64,000 bases of DNA from Cloacibacillus porcorum (GTDB lineage Bacteria > Synergistota > Synergistia > Synergistales > Synergistaceae). The stretch covers positions 2,506,219 through 2,570,218 of the forward strand of contig NZ_CP016757.1 of assembly GCF_001701045.1 (NCBI RefSeq), written 5' to 3'. Below the pieces are notes generated by a model. It made no database searches and was not told the origin of the DNA. It worked only from the letters and a program-made list of their open reading frames with translations. Position 1 is the stretch's first letter; every line of letters begins with the position of its first letter. A program made the translations under genes and the position numbers. Of this stretch, positions 60,529 to 64,000 are shown in pieces.

Positions 60529-61160
60529 TTTCGCCACGGTCTTTCCGCGATAAATAGCCCGTAACCGCACCTGGCAGCCGTGATCTTTCCACATCCGCCG
60601 AGCAATTCGTCAAGGACCTCCGTTCCGTAATCAAAGATCAGCTGTCCCCAAAACTCACGCAGGCCATGAGTATAGTCTTCAAAAAGAAGCGGCGTAAATC
60701 CCGCAGCACTAAACCTGGCGGAAATCTTTTCCTGGCGCTCAACACGTCCCATGAGACCGGAGAAATTCGCCTCCGACTCTAAGGCATAAAAATCGGCAAC
60801 GACGAGTCGTCCCTTGACTTTAAGCACACGAAAAGCCTCGCGAAGCGCTGACTCAGGCTCCGAAAGTTTTGAGAAGCTGCACTTAAAGAAGATCCCGTCA
60901 AACGTACACGCGGCAAATGGCAGCGCGGCCGCGTCGCCGCAGAGGCAGCAGTCACCAGTGACAGCCTCTGCTATGGCCGGATCTTTATCTATACCGGTCA
61001 TCGTAAATTCGGTGCACTCATTTACATAACGGACGCTTTCGCCGGCACCGCAGCCTATATCTGCCAGCTTAGCCCCGGAGGGAAAACGGCATAGTTCCAG
61101 CGCATGCTTAGTAAGCGCGATTCCACCTGGTGAAGGCAGGCTGCAGCGGCATGTCTTCAT
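60525..61160 (-). CDS. SAM-dependent methyltransferase (TrsM/DVU_1556-like)
   Basis: 211 residues of class I methyltransferase fold: motif I LADIGCGAGESVRYV, TGIDKDPAIAEAV, and CTFDGIFFKCSFSKL. The Cys-rich start (MKTCRCSLPSPGGIALTKHA, with PGGxxLT) is a feature of the DVU_1556 group. It overlaps the radical SAM gene by 4 bases at its start and the CoA ligase by 4 at its end. Substrate unknown; co-translation with a radical SAM enzyme and CoA ligase suggests work on one small molecule or cofactor. Confidence 0.82.
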   Translation of the reverse strand: MKTCRCSLPSPGGIALTKHALELCRFPSGAKLADIGCGAGESVRYVNECTEFTMTGIDKDPAIAEAVTGDCCLCGDAAALPFAACTFDGIFFKCSFSKLSEPESALREAFRVLKVKGRLVVADFYALESEANFSGLMGRVERQEKISARFSAAGFTPLLFEDYTHGLREFWGQLIFDYGTEVLDELLGGCGKITAARCGYGLFIAERPWRK

Positions 61161-62470
61161 TTGTCATTCCATAACGTGAGATAATTTACGCAGAAGGGAA
61201 CCAGCTTTCCATTTTTTGCGACATGGAGGCTGCATAGGCGCAGGCGCTCCACATCAAGATTGCCTGCGTCCTGAAAGGCCATCGCGGTAACGGTGAAACC
61301 GTTGGTGGAAAGCCTAGAGAGAAAGTAGTCCAGATCCGACATATCTTCCACAACACTGGATGTGCCATAGCAGGAGTTATCATTCCGCTGCCACCTGCGC
61401 CCGACAAATTCGCGATTTTTATCCGCCGGGCTTTCCGCGCCGCAACAGCAGGAGGGGCCATCGCTTCGTTTTTTAGTCAGAGGATAAAGAGTACCGTCTC
61501 TTTTAACTATAAAATCGCCGTGAAAACCGCACAGTGGATGATCGCATTGTGAAGGCAGCAGGTTTTCTGCCTTTACGAGCCCATTCGTCTGCTCCTCTAT
61601 CGCGCAAAGCAGTTCGTCGAGAGTGAGACGCGAATCATCCCTTGGAACACCTGGGATGCGTCCCAAATGGGCTACTGGCTGAAAATGTACGCCGCGTACA
61701 GCGGGAGATTTACCTGCCGCGTACCTCAGAATATCACCCACCGCGCTGTCGTTCACGCCTGGCACCACTGTCGGCACGAGCGTTACGCCGAGGTTATATT
61801 TCGCGCAGTTGGCTAGGGCGCGTTCTTTCACGGCAAAGAGCGGCATGCCGCGCAATTTTTTATATATCCCGTCGTCGGTGCCGTCAAACTGCATAAAAAC
61901 GAATGAGAGACCCGCTTCGGCAAGTTTCTTTACATATGCCTCATCTTCGGCAAGCCGTAGACCGTTGCTGTTGAGCTGCACATACTTACAGCCAAGTCCT
62001 TTTGCGGACGCTACCAGCTCCGGCAGGTCATCGCGCAAAGTCGGTTCTCCCCCGCTCAGTTGGACCAGCGTCCGTCCCGGTACGACAAAACCGGCCATCT
62101 CCCGGCGAAGTTCTTCAAATAGAGTATCGGGACCGCCTTTTTTATCGGCAAAGCAGTAGCGGCAGTGCAGGGTACAACGCTCCGTCACCTCAAGAACGAC
62201 GCAGCAGGTGCCGTTTTTATGTTCAGAACAGAGCCCGCTTTCGGCGCACACCGCAGGACAATCGAAAGAACCGCCACCTTCCATCGGCGCAGTATCTCCA
62301 TACCAGGAAAGTATGCTTTTTTTATTTTTCCAGATAAGCACAGAGAAATCTCCATGCTCCGGACAGCTCTTATCCAGATAGGTGGCGCCATTTCTCACGG
62401 CTATTTCCGCCCGCAGCCTCCGTCCGCAGATAGGACATATGCTGCCCGTCTCCCTAATCATTTTTTCCAT
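61157..62470 (-). CDS. Radical SAM protein (TrsS-like)
   Basis: 437 residues. An N-terminal zinc-ribbon-like part (CPICGRRLR; KSCPEHG) precedes the radical SAM barrel, with the cluster motif CTLHCRYC (Cys99, Cys103, Cys106) and LSGGEPTLRDDLPEL. A Cys-rich C-terminal part follows (SQCDHPLCGF; SCCCGAE). The architecture resembles the Tes/MoaA-like group. Homologues named TrsS sometimes carry selenocysteine; here the corresponding positions appear to be Cys and no in-frame UGA is needed. It is coupled to the methyltransferase gene. Product unknown. Confidence 0.87.
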   Translation of the reverse strand: MEKMIRETGSICPICGRRLRAEIAVRNGATYLDKSCPEHGDFSVLIWKNKKSILSWYGDTAPMEGGGSFDCPAVCAESGLCSEHKNGTCCVVLEVTERCTLHCRYCFADKKGGPDTLFEELRREMAGFVVPGRTLVQLSGGEPTLRDDLPELVASAKGLGCKYVQLNSNGLRLAEDEAYVKKLAEAGLSFVFMQFDGTDDGIYKKLRGMPLFAVKERALANCAKYNLGVTLVPTVVPGVNDSAVGDILRYAAGKSPAVRGVHFQPVAHLGRIPGVPRDDSRLTLDELLCAIEEQTNGLVKAENLLPSQCDHPLCGFHGDFIVKRDGTLYPLTKKRSDGPSCCCGAESPADKNREFVGRRWQRNDNSCYGTSSVVEDMSDLDYFLSRLSTNGFTVTAMAFQDAGNLDVERLRLCSLHVAKNGKLVPFCVNYLTLWNDK

Positions 62471-62477
62471 TTGCGCC

Positions 62478-62672
62478 TCATTTATCTTCTATCGAGACTT
62501 CAACCTGCGCCATCTTTCCTTTGGCAAGGCTCTCGGGAATGAATACCTGCCCGCAGGAGGGACAGCGCATGACCTCGGTGTTGAAGGAATGGTCCAGGTA
62601 GCTGAAGTAGGCCTTGTGCATCTCCAGCGCCACGTTGCATCTGCTACAGATCAAGTTTTTGTTTTCTTCCAT
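62478..62672 (-). CDS. Small two-CxxC redox/zinc-ribbon protein (DVU_1557-like)
   Basis: 64 residues. Two CxxC pairs, CSRC (~9-12) and CPSC (~38-41), could bind zinc or iron as in rubredoxin-like proteins. The start overlaps the end of the Fe-S gene by 29 bases, with GAAGAGG as ribosome site, and it stops 7 bases before the radical SAM gene. Such a small protein in this position is part of the DVU_1553-1558-type clusters, where a redox role is assumed. Confidence 0.78.
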   Translation of the reverse strand: MEENKNLICSRCNVALEMHKAYFSYLDHSFNTEVMRCPSCGQVFIPESLAKGKMAQVEVSIEDK

Positions 62673-64000
62673 GCCACACCTCTTCCAGTTCTATCTTCAT
62701 CCTGTGCGAGTAAGCGTTATATACACGATAGCCATCGCCCTCGGGATGATATTCAACCCAACAGGTCATGTGGCCGATCTCGTGATAGCCCGTAAAATGC
62801 CCGTTCTTCGGATTGGACAGCTTCCTTCCCGTTTGTTCGCAGAAACTTATGACGGCGGCAAGGTCGTCTTCAAGGATCTTTTCCCTATGCAGCTTCGCTT
62901 CCAACTCTTGAGAGATCAGCAAAGTGATGTCCTTCTCCGGCGGCATTTCTTCGTTAAGCAGCTCTTTCATGAGACTCTCCTTTACCAGCTCCCGATTGCG
63001 CCGCCTTTTACTATAGGTCGGCGGCCTCTTATCCCAGCCTCCGAGGCCTAGGATCAGATCAAGGATATGCAGCACCGGCTTCCCCGCTTCGGCGAATATA
63101 TCGCGGCAGTTAGTACAGTATACTACATAGGGTACTGGCTTTTCCGATATCCTCTTATCAATGAGCCATCTCGCATAAGGGGGATTGGCGATCGATATCT
63201 GCCCTCCCCAGGAACAGCATTTAGCCCTCTCTCCTTCGTATTCCAGCGGTTTTAGCAGATACCCTGCCTCCGTCAGCATCATCCTTACCCTTTGCCGTGT
63301 TTCGGGATAATTTCGCGCGGAGCAAGGATCAAAGAGAGAAATTTCACCGCCACCGGCAGCGGTCTTCACGCCCAGTTCATAAAGGACATCGCTCACCATC
63401 GTTCCCTTAATCTGTGGCAGCGCCTCCCGTATCATTTCGCGGCAGGTCGGACAGCCAAAGATGATATCCGGCATTCCCAGCTGCCGCCATTTTTCCTCTA
63501 TCTCACGACAAATGCCGTCGTATATATTATCGTCGCCCGACCATAGAGCCGGAGCGCCGCAACAGGTGACAAAGATTGCCGTATCGGGCAGATGTTTCCT
63601 TAAAAGCCGGTATGTCTCCGTCACATACCGCGGGTCTGAGGCTCCCATCTGGCAACCGGGGAAGAAAAGATAGCGGCAAACGCATCCGTCGGTTTGCCCC
63701 CTATGGAAATCTTTAATGTCCGCTGACGCGGACGGGGGGCGGCTCTCGCGGCAAACGCATCCGTCGGTTTGCCCCCTATAGAAATCTTTAATGTCCGCTG
63801 ACGCGGACGGGGGGCGGTTCTCGCGGCTGGATTCTTCTCCAGATGGAACATAGAAAAAGGAGGCTCTTTCAGATCGGGAAAATGCCATGTCGTTGAGCCA
63901 GAACTCATGAAAGGCCCACGGCATCGCGTTTTTTTCACGCATTGCGCGGTGGCTCTCTCGCATAAACTTTCCAACGTCAATCTGTTCCGGGCAGACTTTG
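62644..64000 (-). CDS. CCG-domain (heterodisulfide reductase-like) Fe-S oxidoreductase, 5' end outside the window
   Basis: The frame stays open to the right edge; the upstream codons read KVCPEQIDVGKF, the end of a 4Fe-4S ferredoxin motif, so the ATG at 63963 is internal and the gene is partial. Two CCG domains follow: FFPGCQ, TCCGAP, CPTC, and then DPCSARNYP, CCSWGG, CTNC, the pattern of HdrB/HdrD/GlpC. The C-terminal ~110 residues are unique to this group (GYHEIGHMTCWVEYHPEGDG). A 25-residue tandem duplication lies between the ferredoxin and CCG parts. In related clusters a pyridine-nucleotide oxidoreductase part precedes this region; that would lie beyond the window. Confidence 0.82.
   Translation of the reverse strand, partial: KVCPEQIDVGKFMRESHRAMREKNAMPWAFHEFWLNDMAFSRSERASFFYVPSGEESSRENRPPSASADIKDFYRGQTDGCVCRESRPPSASADIKDFHRGQTDGCVCRYLFFPGCQMGASDPRYVTETYRLLRKHLPDTAIFVTCCGAPALWSGDDNIYDGICREIEEKWRQLGMPDIIFGCPTCREMIREALPQIKGTMVSDVLYELGVKTAAGGGEISLFDPCSARNYPETRQRVRMMLTEAGYLLKPLEYEGERAKCCSWGGQISIANPPYARWLIDKRISEKPVPYVVYCTNCRDIFAEAGKPVLHILDLILGLGGWDKRPPTYSKRRRNRELVKESLMKELLNEEMPPEKDITLLISQELEAKLHREKILEDDLAAVISFCEQTGRKLSNPKNGHFTGYHEIGHMTCWVEYHPEGDGYRVYNAYSHRMKIELEEVWHGRKQKLDL
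63673..63822 (-). repeat. 75-bp palindromic tandem repeat inside the Fe-S oxidoreductase gene
   Basis: Two direct copies (63673-63747 and 63748-63822) differ at two positions. Each contains two hairpins: GGCAAAC/GTTTGCC, and GTCCGC-TGAC-GCGGAC. The unit is 25 codons, so the reading frame is kept and encodes RPPSASADIKDF(Y/H)RGQTDG plus CVCR twice. It looks like a REP/BIME- or RPE-like palindromic element that has entered a coding region and then duplicated. Confidence 0.85.

Noticed and set aside
1-64000. tRNA, rRNA, CRISPR arrays, insertion sequences, prophage
   Set aside because: I read the spacers for cloverleaf-like GC stems with CCA ends, regularly spaced repeats, transposase or integrase motifs, and saw none.

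Overview
The window looks like a chromosomal segment of an anaerobic, amino-acid- and organic-acid-fermenting bacterium of the Synergistota type (Cloacibacillus/Synergistes-like). This is an inference from content: two TRAP transporter operons, tandem glutamate symporters, an NSS amino-acid transporter, a selenocysteine-containing glycine-reductase-type enzyme, Feo iron uptake, BvgS-like periplasmic sensors and a biotin operon. The DNA is G+C-rich except for a visibly A+T-richer stretch at about 51.7-58 kb. I see no rRNA, tRNA, CRISPR array, phage or insertion sequence.

Layout. 0-3 kb: end of an NSS transporter, an autoinhibited Fic protein with operator-like dyads upstream, and an orphan prepilin-like protein. 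3-12.2 kb (minus): a BvgS-like hybrid kinase, the biotin operon bioYBDA under a BirA-box promoter (no bioF here), an HPt protein and a REC/EAL c-di-GMP phosphodiesterase. 12.8-17.9 kb: a class IV aminotransferase, a small membrane protein, a double-headed GntR regulator and a second EAL protein. 18-23 kb: an iron-type ABC importer with two different ATPases. 23.3-29.4 kb: folD, a SulP anion transporter, and an operon of an Fe-S protein, a MerR regulator and a two-gene chromate transporter.

29.5-38.7 kb (minus) is the most interesting region. An operon-like array runs glycerol-dehydrogenase-like enzyme, TRAP DctP-DctQ-DctM, GrdE-like pyruvoyl proprotein, GrdB-like selenoprotein with an in-frame UGA, RpiR regulator, FGGY kinase. 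A perfect 15-bp RpiR-type palindrome lies upstream. This looks like an uncharacterised substrate-specific 'component B' reductase coupled to its own importer and kinase, with the common Grd components presumably encoded elsewhere.

39.3-44.6 kb (minus): a translationally coupled salvage operon (old-yellow-enzyme family oxidoreductase, M55 D-aminopeptidase, ROK kinase, two GltS paralogues), preceded by a GC-rich structured intergenic block that may encode a small RNA. 44.6-51.7 kb: ychF, a kinase-less membrane-anchored double periplasmic sensor, a BMP-family binding protein, feoAB and an M23 peptidase. 51.7-57.8 kb: a NarL-type two-component pair divergent from a TIM-barrel isomerase/TRAP operon. 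58-64 kb (minus): a tightly coupled cluster of a CCG-domain Fe-S protein (cut by the window end), a small Cys-rich redox protein, a radical SAM enzyme, a SAM methyltransferase, an AMP-forming CoA ligase and an MFS transporter. It resembles the uncharacterised DVU_1553-1558/Trs-type clusters and carries a 75-bp palindromic tandem repeat inserted in frame in the Fe-S gene.
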